DNA of 64,000 bases from DAITQM01 sp039794245 (GTDB lineage Bacteria > Pseudomonadota > Gammaproteobacteria > Xanthomonadales > Wenzhouxiangellaceae): assembly GCA_039794245.1 (NCBI GenBank), contig JBDIVS010000009.1, positions 36,536 to 100,535 on the forward strand, given 5' to 3'. Each line of letters starts with the position of its first letter. Positions within the stretch are counted from its first letter, which is position 1. A program made the position numbers and the translations under genes. The notes beneath the pieces were generated by a model. The model was not told the DNA's origin and ran no database searches. It worked only from the letters and a program-made list of their open reading frames with translations. Shown here one piece after another: positions 56,340-64,000 of the stretch.

Positions 56340-57413
56340 CGGCCTGTGGGCTGTATTTTGCGCCGCGGCGCAGGCCGGAGTCCTGACTGGCGTGGTGGTA
56401 GCCGAAAACGGCGGGCGGCCGATCGCTGGCGCCTGGGTGACGGTGCAGGACATTGGCAGGCGGGCCGTCATCGCCACCGATGGGACATTCACGCTGCAAG
56501 GACTGGCCGGCCAGGGATTGACCGTGGTCGCCGCCGCCCGGAGCCGACCTACCTCGAATGGCTCGCCTCGCCTTACGGCGATCCCCAATCGCCAGAGTTT
56601 GCGACCTGCGTGTCGTGCCATATGCCGGGCGGCGACGATCCCGAAGTGTGCGCCGTGCTCTTTCCGCCGCCGCCAGGCGATCCGGGCCGGGTGCACTCGC
56701 ACCGGATCGTCAGGACGACGCCTAAGTTTCTCGAAAACGCCGTCGAACTCGAATTGACGACGCGTCTGGAAGGCGGGACACTGGCGGCCGAGGTCGCGGT
56801 GATCAACGCCCATACCGGTCACCACGTGCCGAGCGGCGTGACGATCCGCAACATGATCCTGCTGGTCGAAGCCTGGACCGCTGGCGACGCGCCTGACAGC
56901 GGCGCCCTGCCCGAAATCGGCGGCCAGCGGGTGCACGAGCTGGGCGGCACCGGCAATCCGGCGCTCGGCGATTATGGTGGCCTGCCGGGCAAGCTGTACG
57001 CCAAGATCAATCACCAGGCCGACGGCTCAGGTCTGGTGTTTTTCACCGAGGCGACGGGCATCACGCAGGACAATCGCATTCCGGCATTGGCCACCGATAC
57101 GACGCAATATCGTTTCGTCCTGCCGCCGGAAGGCGGTGCCGTCCAGGTCCGAGGGCGCCTGATCTATCGCCGCGCGTTCCGTTTTTTGACCCTGGCCAAG
57201 CAGTGGACGATGGACGGCCACGGCAATCCGCTGGCCGATGTGCTGCCGCCGCATTACGGTCATTTGATGGCAATGCGCGAAGCCGCCGTGGCGGTGGCGC
57301 CGTCGCTTTCCGTGGCGCTGCTTTCCGGACCGTGGCGCATCGTGCTGCCGGCTGCATTATTGGCCGCCGTCGCGGTGGTCCGCCGGCGGGTCGATTTCGA
57401 CAAAACGGGATAA
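56332..57413 (+). pseudogene. Deleted paralogue of the multiheme cytochrome c protein
   Basis: The first 60 codons (MWCGLWAVFCAAAQAGVLTGVVVAENGGRPIAGAWVTV) resemble the signal peptide and regulatory-like domain of the 23456-25216 protein. Near 56540 the frame changes and the text jumps to PTYLEWLASPYGDPQSPEFATCVSCHMP, which aligns with the last heme region of that protein. Four heme sites are missing, so only one CxxCH remains. The C-terminal part (HHVPSGVTIRNMILLVEAW, membrane helix, RRR) is kept. Its 3' end overlaps the convergent addA-like gene by 57 bp. Confidence 0.75.
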
Positions 57414-60400
57414 CAAAGGAAAATAAAGGCCAAGGCGCGTCGGCCGCGGCTCCAGCCGGTCAAGCCAGGCAGCGTAGTCGCTGAGCTGCGCCCGGTAGCG
57501 TTCGATTTCGCTGGCGATGAACGCTTCGACGGCGCCGCCTTCGTGCAGCGCGGTTTTGTAATCGACGATCCAGCGTGTCCCGTCGTCGTCGATGAACAGG
57601 CGGTCGATGATACGGGTTTGTAGCTGGCCGCCGATGAGGCCGCATAAGGCGTATTCGGCAAAGGCTACAGGGTGCGGGCCGAGCAGCCGGCGGCCGGCCG
57701 GATCGCGGACCGCATTGACGAGCGCGGTGCGCACTTTTTCCGCCGCCGGTGCGGCATCGCCAGGCTCGAGCCCCGCGGCCAGCAGGCGCCGTTGCAGGGC
57801 GGGTTCCAGCGCGTCGAGCCGCGCCGCGGGCCAAGCCGCAAGGCCCTCGTCGGCGATGCGTTTCAGGTATTCGTGGACCAGAAGGCCGATCCGGCGGGCG
57901 GTGTAGCCGGCCAAGTCGTATGGAATCCGTTCGGTGGTGGCGGTCTCCGGCGGCGCCATCCAGGGAACGGCGCCGGCGGGCGCCGGCGGTTGCCAGTCCG
58001 GCCGCAGTCGGTCATCGGACACCGTAGCCGCGGGTGCCGCTGGTTCCGCCACGGCAGCGGTGCCGTTCAGCGAGGCGAGCGCGGCGCTTTCGAATTCGGC
58101 ACGCAGCGCCGGCCACAGTACGGCGAGCAGGCTGCCGGAGCGCGGCGGACAGAAGGCGATGGGTTCAGCCGATTCATGACTGTCCCCATCTTTGCCCGCA
58201 TCTTTGAGCTTCAGCACGGCGCTGAGGTGCAGGCAGCGTTTGGCGCGGGTGGTGGCGACATAGAGCAGGCGTAGGGTTTCGTGTTGTTGTTTTTCGGCCT
58301 CGATCCGGGCGATCCACTGCTGCCGCCGCCGGTCTTCGGCGCCGCGCGGGGCGAGTGGGCCGAGCAGCAGATCCATTTGGCCGCCGGGCCGCGGCCGCTC
58401 GGTCCAGTACAACAACCGTTCTCCGTCGCGGCCCTGCCCGGCATCCAGGCGCGGCAGGATCACGTGATCGAATTCGAGACCCTTGGCCTTGTGGACGGTC
58501 ATCACTTTGAGGCGGCTACCGGCGGCGGGCAGGGCATACAGATCGGCAAGCCGCTCGACCAGGGCTGCCGGATCGTCCAGATCGCCGCCTGGGGCATGGG
58601 CTTCGAGCAACTCGAAAAAGGCTGCCGCATCCTTCAAGGCATGGGCCTCTGCGAGACAGGCCGGCCCGCCGAGGCGGAGCCAGGTCCGTTCGACCGCGGC
58701 GCGCAGCGGTTCGCGGCGCCGCGCCTCGAACGCCGGAACCAGCACCGCGGCGGTCCTTTCGAGACGCCGCCTTGCTTCGCGTTCGAGTGCCACACCGGCG
58801 TCCGGTAAAACGGCGGCGAGCGGGCCGTCGCCGGCGGCCATTGCGATGTGCTCCAGCGCCGTGAAATCCAGCCCGCACCACGGGGCGCGGAGCACGGCCA
58901 GCCACGCGGCGCGGTCGGCTGGGTGGAGCAGGGCGCGGGTCAGGGCGAGCAGATCCTGGACCACCGGCTGGCGGGCCAGCGAGGCGATCTCGACGGCTTC
59001 GTATTCCAGTCCGCGTTGCTTCAGGGCCGGAATGATCGCCGCCAGTTCGCTGCGTTTGCGGACCAGGACGGCGACCTCGGCTTGTGGATCGCTGTCCAGC
59101 GCCGCGGCAGCCAGGGCTGCAAGGTGCCGTGCTTCGTGCGCCGCGCCGCTGGTCTTATCGCGGTCGGCGAAGGCATGAATGCACACCGCCGGCGCGGCCG
59201 CCGGGTGGGTTGCAGTCGAGGCGGAATAAGCCACCTGGCCGGCTGCCGGGTCGGCGGTGCCAGGAAACAGCCGGCCAAACACCGTGTTGACCCACTCGAC
59301 GATGCTGGCCTGCGAGCGGAAATTGGCGTGGAGATGGACCGGAACGACCGGCAGGTCACCGAGGCCGCGTTCGGTGATATCGAGAAACAGCCCGACTTCG
59401 GCTTGGCGAAAGCGGTAGATGGACTGCATCGGATCACCGACCAGGAACAAGGTGCGGCCGTCGCCGCGTTGCCAGCCGGAAGTCAGGGCACCGAGCAACT
59501 CGAGCTGACTTTTGGAGGTGTCCTGGAACTCGTCCACCAGGATATGTTCGATCCGGCGGTCGAGGGCGAGCGCGATTTCGCTCGGCGCGTCGCTGGCGCC
59601 GAGCGCTTCGAGCGCACCTTGCGCCACGGCGGGGTAGTCGATCTCGCCGCGCTCGGCAAACACCAGTTGCAGATTGGCGAGCGCCACCTTCAGCGTCGCG
59701 AGCAGCGCTTCGAGCACCTGCCACTCGGTGTCGCTGTACGCTGCGGCCGGCAGCGCGCTGACCGTCACCAGCGTGCGGCGTAGTTCCTCCAAGACCGACA
59801 ACTCGGCGAGCAGTGCGAGGAAATCGTCTTTGCGCGGATCCTGGGGCGCAAAACCGAGCGAATGATTGACGGTCTTTCGCCATCGGCCTTCTTTTGTCAA
59901 CAACAGTTCGGTGATGCCGCGCCACTTGACGAGGGCCTCGGGCGCGGCCGGTGGCAGCACCTGCAAGTCGGCGAGGATAGCGATGCCGGGCGATCTGCCA
60001 GCGTCGATCCGGGAAGCGGCGTGGGCGGCGAGCGGCACCAGCCGTGCAGCATAGGGCGCAAGGGTTTGATGCAGCGCGGCGAGCGGTGCGGTGATTTCGC
60101 GCCGCAGCGCCGCTTCGAGCCGCGCCCGGTCATCGCCGCCCTGCCTGAGTAGGCCGAGCCACTGCTGGCGGGCACCGAGCATCGTGGCGATCAGCGCTTC
60201 TGCTTCGGGATAACGGCCGTCGAGGTGGTCGAGCACCGCCGCGACTGCCTGGTAGGCCGCATCGTCCAGGCCCTCGCCGGTCAGCGTGCGGCGCGCCGCC
60301 TCACGGTACAACAGCGCCGGCTGCTCGCCGATTTTCGGCTCGGCACCGAACCGCGACAGCAGCGGCAGGCGGCGGACGAGCGACAGGTTAAAGGCGTCGA

Positions 60401-60812
60401 TCGTCTGGATCGCGAGGCGTGACGGATGGTTGAGGAGCTGCCAGCCGCGTCGGTCGCTGCACGCCAGGGCCTGTTCGGCCAGGCGCCGGGTCGTGGCTTC
60501 GAAGGTGCCGCCCGGCGGGGAAGGCGCGTTGCCGGCGGCGCCCTGCAAGGCCTCTAGGATGCGCTCGCGCATCTCGCCGGCGGCCTTGCGGGTGAACGTG
60601 ATCGCCAGAATCTGTTCCGGTTCGGCAGCGATCGCAAGCAGCGCCAGGTAGCGCTGGACGAGTAAACTGGTCTTGCCCGAGCCGGCCGGCGCCTGGACGA
60701 TGAACGAGCGGCTGACGTCGAGCGCCGTATCGCGCGCCGCCTGATCAGGGGCGGCGAGCACGGCCCCGGGTTGTGTGGATATGGGTTGGGTGGAGATGGG
60801 GTGTGTGGGCAT
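57357..60812 (-). CDS. addA-like: AddA/UvrD-like helicase-nuclease for double-strand break repair
   Basis: 1151 residues. SFIVQAPAGSGKTSLLVQRYLALL is the Walker A motif, ILAITFTRKAAGEM motif Ia, ILVDEFQDTSKSQLELL motif II and LKVMTVHKAKGLEFDHVILP motif V. The C-terminus is a PD-(D/E)XK nuclease: IIDRLFIDDDGTRWIVDYKT. It unwinds and resects DNA ends for recombination, with the AddB-like protein encoded 5 bp upstream. The very N-terminus has a short HPISTQP duplication, so the true start could be a little downstream. Confidence 0.95.
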   Translation of the reverse strand: MPTHPISTQPISTQPGAVLAAPDQAARDTALDVSRSFIVQAPAGSGKTSLLVQRYLALLAIAAEPEQILAITFTRKAAGEMRERILEALQGAAGNAPSPPGGTFEATTRRLAEQALACSDRRGWQLLNHPSRLAIQTIDAFNLSLVRRLPLLSRFGAEPKIGEQPALLYREAARRTLTGEGLDDAAYQAVAAVLDHLDGRYPEAEALIATMLGARQQWLGLLRQGGDDRARLEAALRREITAPLAALHQTLAPYAARLVPLAAHAASRIDAGRSPGIAILADLQVLPPAAPEALVKWRGITELLLTKEGRWRKTVNHSLGFAPQDPRKDDFLALLAELSVLEELRRTLVTVSALPAAAYSDTEWQVLEALLATLKVALANLQLVFAERGEIDYPAVAQGALEALGASDAPSEIALALDRRIEHILVDEFQDTSKSQLELLGALTSGWQRGDGRTLFLVGDPMQSIYRFRQAEVGLFLDITERGLGDLPVVPVHLHANFRSQASIVEWVNTVFGRLFPGTADPAAGQVAYSASTATHPAAAPAVCIHAFADRDKTSGAAHEARHLAALAAAALDSDPQAEVAVLVRKRSELAAIIPALKQRGLEYEAVEIASLARQPVVQDLLALTRALLHPADRAAWLAVLRAPWCGLDFTALEHIAMAAGDGPLAAVLPDAGVALEREARRRLERTAAVLVPAFEARRREPLRAAVERTWLRLGGPACLAEAHALKDAAAFFELLEAHAPGGDLDDPAALVERLADLYALPAAGSRLKVMTVHKAKGLEFDHVILPRLDAGQGRDGERLLYWTERPRPGGQMDLLLGPLAPRGAEDRRRQQWIARIEAEKQQHETLRLLYVATTRAKRCLHLSAVLKLKDAGKDGDSHESAEPIAFCPPRSGSLLAVLWPALRAEFESAALASLNGTAAVAEPAAPAATVSDDRLRPDWQPPAPAGAVPWMAPPETATTERIPYDLAGYTARRIGLLVHEYLKRIADEGLAAWPAARLDALEPALQRRLLAAGLEPGDAAPAAEKVRTALVNAVRDPAGRRLLGPHPVAFAEYALCGLIGGQLQTRIIDRLFIDDDGTRWIVDYKTALHEGGAVEAFIASEIERYRAQLSDYAAWLDRLEPRPTRLGLYFPLLSRFVEIDPPADHRDGGQ

Positions 60813-60817
60813 GGGGT

Positions 60818-63535
60818 TTACGGCGTGTCGTCCTCGCCGTGATCGTCGTCGCCGGCTTCGGCGACAAGTTCACCGCCCGGGCCGCGCCGCTCGTCGATCC
60901 GGCACAGCGCTTCGAGGCCGCAATAGCGGCAGACCTGGGTATCACGCGGCCGGACCGCGGCGACACCGGCGGCATGTTCTTCTGCCAGGGCACCGAGCGT
61001 GCGGCGCCAGCCGGCAAGCAGCGCGGCGAAATCGGCGGCCTGCGCCTTCAGCGGTGATTTTTCGAGGGCTCTGGTGCCGGGAACCTGTCCAGGGTCGCGG
61101 GCGATGCCCTGATATCCCATTGCCCCAGGTTTGAGGTTGGCATAGCAGACGGCAGCCAGGGCGTCCCCTTCCTCCAGCGCATACAGCGGCAATTGCGGTT
61201 CCTCGGGGCGCTCGCCGCGCCAGGCGCCTGGTTTTTTTTCGCCGCTTTTGTAATCGATCAGCACCCGGTTGGCGCCGGAGATATGGGGTTGTTCAAGCCG
61301 GTCGATGCGGTCGACCCGGACGGATAACGTCAGAGGGCCGATCGTGATCTGGCGTTTTTCTTCCATGGCGACGACTTCGAAAGGTACCGGCCGGGCGCGG
61401 TCGATCTCGATCCAGTCGGCCAGCAGATTGCCTAGCCGGCGGCGTTCGACCGCGGCGAGCCTGGGATCGGCGAGCGCCAGTATCCGGCTGCCGGCGGCCA
61501 GTGCCGCCTCGACCGCCTTATCGATCAACGCCCCGCATTCGGCCGCCGGCGGCAGCCGCCCGTCGGCAGCTTCATAGAACACTTGCAGGCAGCGGTGCGC
61601 CAGGTTGCCGCGCTGCATCGCGTTCAGTCCGGTGACCACCTCAGGCAGCGGCGCGGCCCTGAGTCGATGTACCGCAAACGCTTTGAACGGGCAGGCCGAT
61701 TGGTCTTCGAGCAGGCGGGCGCCGCCCTGGCGCCGGCCGGCGGGCAGGGCCGGAGCCGGACCGGCGTCGTAGGCTTCGAGCGCGCCTGAGGCACGCATCT
61801 CGCTGCGATAGTCGCCGGCCGGTGGCGCGGGCGGATGTTCATCCAGGCCGGTCAGCAACGGGCTGGGCTGCAATGGCTCGTCACCGGCGTTTTTCGGCCA
61901 GCTTGCGACACGCTCGGGTGCCGCGGCGAACAGCGCCGCGGTCAGGGACGCCGCCCGATCGAGTTCGCCGGCTGCGCTGGCGCGCGGCATCTTGCTGCGC
62001 ATTTGAACGGCATACGGCAGAAACGGGTTGGGGCGGGCCGGCGGCGGCCAGTCGCCGGCCTTGAGACCGAGCCACCATAAGTGGTCGAACGACAGGCCGA
62101 GGGCCTGCAATGGCTCAGTGATCAGCACCGGCGTTGGCGGTGTGGCGGTGTGGAAGATCTGCTCGCCGAGCAACAGGCGCAATTCGGCCAGCGCCTCGCC
62201 GAGCGTCCAGTGGCGGGCGACGGCGCCGAGCGCGGCCAGGGTTTCCAGCGCCTCGTCGAAAGCTTCGAGGGCCTGATATTCGCGGCTCGACAGGCGCCGT
62301 CCGCCCGGCCAGCCGAGTGCCGCCAGCGCCGCGTTGAACCGCTTGCTCCATGCCGGAGGCGTGGCCCGGCCGCCGCCGGATTCGAGTTTGGTGATAAAGC
62401 CGCGGAGCGCGGTGGCCAAGATGCCGGCTTGCGGCCGCCGGCGTTCGGCGATCGCCGCCAGTTCGGCGGCACAGAGCCGGCCTGGATTGTCGTCCCGGAG
62501 CGCCGCTTCGAGCAGCGGGGCTTCAGGATCGGCGGCGATGAACGGGCTGCGCAGCAGGCGGCTGACGGTGCCGAACCCGGCCGGCCCGGCGGCCAGTTCC
62601 AGCGCCAGGAGTGCATCGAAGACCGGCGGCTCGCCGGCCAGTGGCGTGCCGAGCGTGATCTCGAACGACCGGATGCTGTCGGGTTCGGCCGCCAGCAGGC
62701 TTTCCGGCGCCAGCACCTCGCTGAACACCCGCTCCAGGGCCGCCCGCCGGCCGTCGAGATCGAGCGCAACGATCGCGATGCGGGCGGCGGGATCGGCGAG
62801 CAGGCGGCGGCGGGCGAAATCGGCGGCACCCCGGATTTCGGCTTCGCTGTCGTCGTAGCCGCAGCGCACACCCCGGCAGTTCGGCGCCGCCGGTAGGGCG
62901 AGCCGTTCCAACCGGCACCCGGCGGCGGCCAGCGCCGCGCACAGCCGCTCGGCGGCCGGGGTCAGATCGAGAAAGCCGGCGAGGATCAGGCGCGCCGGCG
63001 GATGCCAAATGCCGGCAGGCAGACGCTCGCCGAGCCAGATCGGCAGCAAGGCCGAATCGAGCGCCGAGCGCGCCGCAAGATGCCGGCGATAGGCCGTCGC
63101 CAGGTCGCGAAACGCCGTTGTTTCGAATGACTGCACGCCATCGAGCGCCGGCCACGGTGCTTCGAATTCATGCATCAGACGCCAGGCATCGGCCGCCTGC
63201 CGGGCACAGCCCGAGCGCTGCAACAGCACGCCGCGTTCGCCTTGCCCCGCCGCCCATTCGTCCACAACCCGCCGCCACAGGTGCATCGTCTGGGCCGTCT
63301 GCAACAACACCGGAGGGTCGTCGAGCGCCTGGAGCTGGTGCGCCAGCCACACCTCCCAGGGCAGAATTTCCGGCCGTTCCCAGACCGTGCGGCCGCCGGC
63401 TGCGATGCGCTGCCCGAAGTCGGCGTGCAGCCGGCGCGCCAGGCGCTTGTTCGCCGTCACCACCACCGCCCCGGAGGCCGCCGCGGCCAGCGCCGCGCCG
63501 TGATCGACCGTCGGAAAATCGGCAAAATCGCTCAT
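60818..63535 (-). CDS. AddB-like PD-(D/E)XK nuclease, TIGR03623-type
   Basis: 905 residues. VVVTANKRLARRLHADFGQ and WERPEILPWEVWLAHQL are the usual start of this probable repair protein. An inactive helicase-like middle is followed by a C-terminal nuclease (VDRIDRLEQPHISGANRVLIDYKSGEKK) with an iron-sulfur-type Cys set: SACPFKAF, then CRYCGLEALC. It is partner of the downstream helicase-nuclease; its role in Chi recognition is unknown. First gene of the pair. Confidence 0.93.
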   Translation of the reverse strand: MSDFADFPTVDHGAALAAAASGAVVVTANKRLARRLHADFGQRIAAGGRTVWERPEILPWEVWLAHQLQALDDPPVLLQTAQTMHLWRRVVDEWAAGQGERGVLLQRSGCARQAADAWRLMHEFEAPWPALDGVQSFETTAFRDLATAYRRHLAARSALDSALLPIWLGERLPAGIWHPPARLILAGFLDLTPAAERLCAALAAAGCRLERLALPAAPNCRGVRCGYDDSEAEIRGAADFARRRLLADPAARIAIVALDLDGRRAALERVFSEVLAPESLLAAEPDSIRSFEITLGTPLAGEPPVFDALLALELAAGPAGFGTVSRLLRSPFIAADPEAPLLEAALRDDNPGRLCAAELAAIAERRRPQAGILATALRGFITKLESGGGRATPPAWSKRFNAALAALGWPGGRRLSSREYQALEAFDEALETLAALGAVARHWTLGEALAELRLLLGEQIFHTATPPTPVLITEPLQALGLSFDHLWWLGLKAGDWPPPARPNPFLPYAVQMRSKMPRASAAGELDRAASLTAALFAAAPERVASWPKNAGDEPLQPSPLLTGLDEHPPAPPAGDYRSEMRASGALEAYDAGPAPALPAGRRQGGARLLEDQSACPFKAFAVHRLRAAPLPEVVTGLNAMQRGNLAHRCLQVFYEAADGRLPPAAECGALIDKAVEAALAAGSRILALADPRLAAVERRRLGNLLADWIEIDRARPVPFEVVAMEEKRQITIGPLTLSVRVDRIDRLEQPHISGANRVLIDYKSGEKKPGAWRGERPEEPQLPLYALEEGDALAAVCYANLKPGAMGYQGIARDPGQVPGTRALEKSPLKAQAADFAALLAGWRRTLGALAEEHAAGVAAVRPRDTQVCRYCGLEALCRIDERRGPGGELVAEAGDDDHGEDDTP

Positions 63536-63651
63536 CGCCGGAGCATTGTGCCACGCCCGCCGCCGCCCCCGGCGCGCCGGGCTTGGTGTAAAATGCGCTT
63601 CCTGTCAGACCGGGATTGACAGCCCGGAGATCGCCGCAACCGGCGGCACGT

Positions 63652-63727
<76 letters not shown>

Positions 63728-63755
63728 CCTCTAACCTCAGAGGTTTCGCCAAGCA

Positions 63756-64000
63756 CGCGACGCTTGGGAGCGTCGCGTTCGCGGCACGTTCACAACTGGG
63801 AAGGTCGGGAGTTCGATCCTCCTCCGCTCCACCATTTCTTTACGCTTGCGTCTCCGTTATGAACGCGACGCTTGGAGCGTCGCGTTCGCGGCACGTTCAC
63901 AACTGGGAAGGTCGGGAGTTCGATCCTCCTCCGCTCCACCATTTCTTTACGCTTGCGTCTCCGTTATGAACGCGACGCTTGGAGCGTCGCGTTCGCGGCA
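63756..64000 (+). repeat. 107-bp tandem repeats derived from tRNA-Ala, running off the window
   Basis: Units begin near 63756, 63864 and about 63971, with the last cut by the edge. Each unit has a palindrome (GCGACGC, short spacer, GCGTCGC), then a piece of the tRNA D/anticodon region (GAGCGTCGCGTTCGC). A 17-base insert replaces the anticodon 3' side, and the whole tRNA 3' half with CCA follows. In full units the spacer after CCA is TTTCTTTACGCTTGCGTCTCC. They cannot fold as complete tRNAs. Confidence 0.85.

Noticed and set aside
56340..57014. N-terminal extension of the AhpD-like frame up to 57014
   Set aside because: This part is antisense to the cytochrome paralogue and has low-complexity Arg/Pro-rich text without family resemblance.
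63728..64000. Reading the regularly spaced repeats after tRNA-Ala as a CRISPR array
   Set aside because: The repeat unit is the full 107 bp with the same spacer each time, it contains tRNA sequence, and no cas gene is present.

Overview
The window is about 64 kb of G+C-rich chromosome, probably from an uncultivated gammaproteobacterium. Three things point there: the rpsU-yqeY-dnaG-rpoD macromolecular-synthesis block followed by a tRNA-Ile2(CAT) gene, a surE-pcm-yqaA-nlpD run, and the pairing of a UvrD-like helicase/nuclease with a TIGR03623-type AddB-like protein. The genus cannot be fixed from sequence alone. Metabolic signs are aerobic or facultative growth with nitrite respiration (cytochrome cd1 NirS and HemN, each behind an FNR/Dnr-type box), glucose use by the Entner-Doudoroff route, and folate and pantothenate synthesis.

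Layout. 1-1.7 kb: 3' end of a group II intron with its maturase, a VapBC-like toxin-antitoxin pair and a dead beta-helix protein gene. 1.9-5.2 kb: ECF sigma factor plus membrane Ser/Thr kinase with TPR repeats. 5.3-7.4 kb: lipoprotein and folate genes (pteridine reductase-like SDR, folK, folB). 7.5-9.2 kb: decayed TPR gene, a MITE-like repeat and a solitary intron domain V/VI fragment. 9.2-15.3 kb: tsaD, then rpsU, yqeY, dnaG, rpoD and tRNA-Ile2. 15.7-23.4 kb: two divergent transcription units of envelope proteins (OmpA-like, TlpA-like, exported proteins, ExbB/ExbD- or MotA/MotB-like membrane pair, DUF4384-like protein) that look like one uncharacterised cell-envelope machine. 23.5-28.7 kb: pentaheme cytochrome c, YyaL-type thioredoxin protein, BtuF-like binding protein, panD. 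28.9-34.6 kb: truncated outer-membrane protein, hemN, porin and nirS. 35-42.5 kb: nhaA, DUF3301, Smr protein, surE-pcm-yqaA-nlpD and an anchored beta-helix protein. 42.8-48.3 kb: frameshifted M1 aminopeptidase, LCAT-type lipase, hydrolase-OsmC fusion. 48.6-55.7 kb: complete Entner-Doudoroff operon zwf-pgl-edd-glk-eda with a LacI-type regulator. 55.8-57.4 kb: truncated AhpD-like gene beside a deleted cytochrome paralogue. 57.4-63.5 kb: addA-like/addB-like repair genes. 63.65 kb to the end: tRNA-Ala(CGC) followed by a 107-bp tandem array made from tRNA-Ala pieces.

The window also carries many small non-autonomous elements: one MITE family with three copies, a second element with perfect 20-bp terminal repeats that supplies the stop codon of the LacI gene, and a third inverted-repeat element next to the ExbB-like gene. 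Several neighbouring genes are broken (TPR protein, beta-helix stub, FitA antitoxin remnant, cytochrome paralogue, M1 peptidase). The best candidates for something undescribed are the 15.7-23.4 kb envelope locus, the tRNA-Ala-derived array, and the NirS with an extra N-terminal cytochrome domain.
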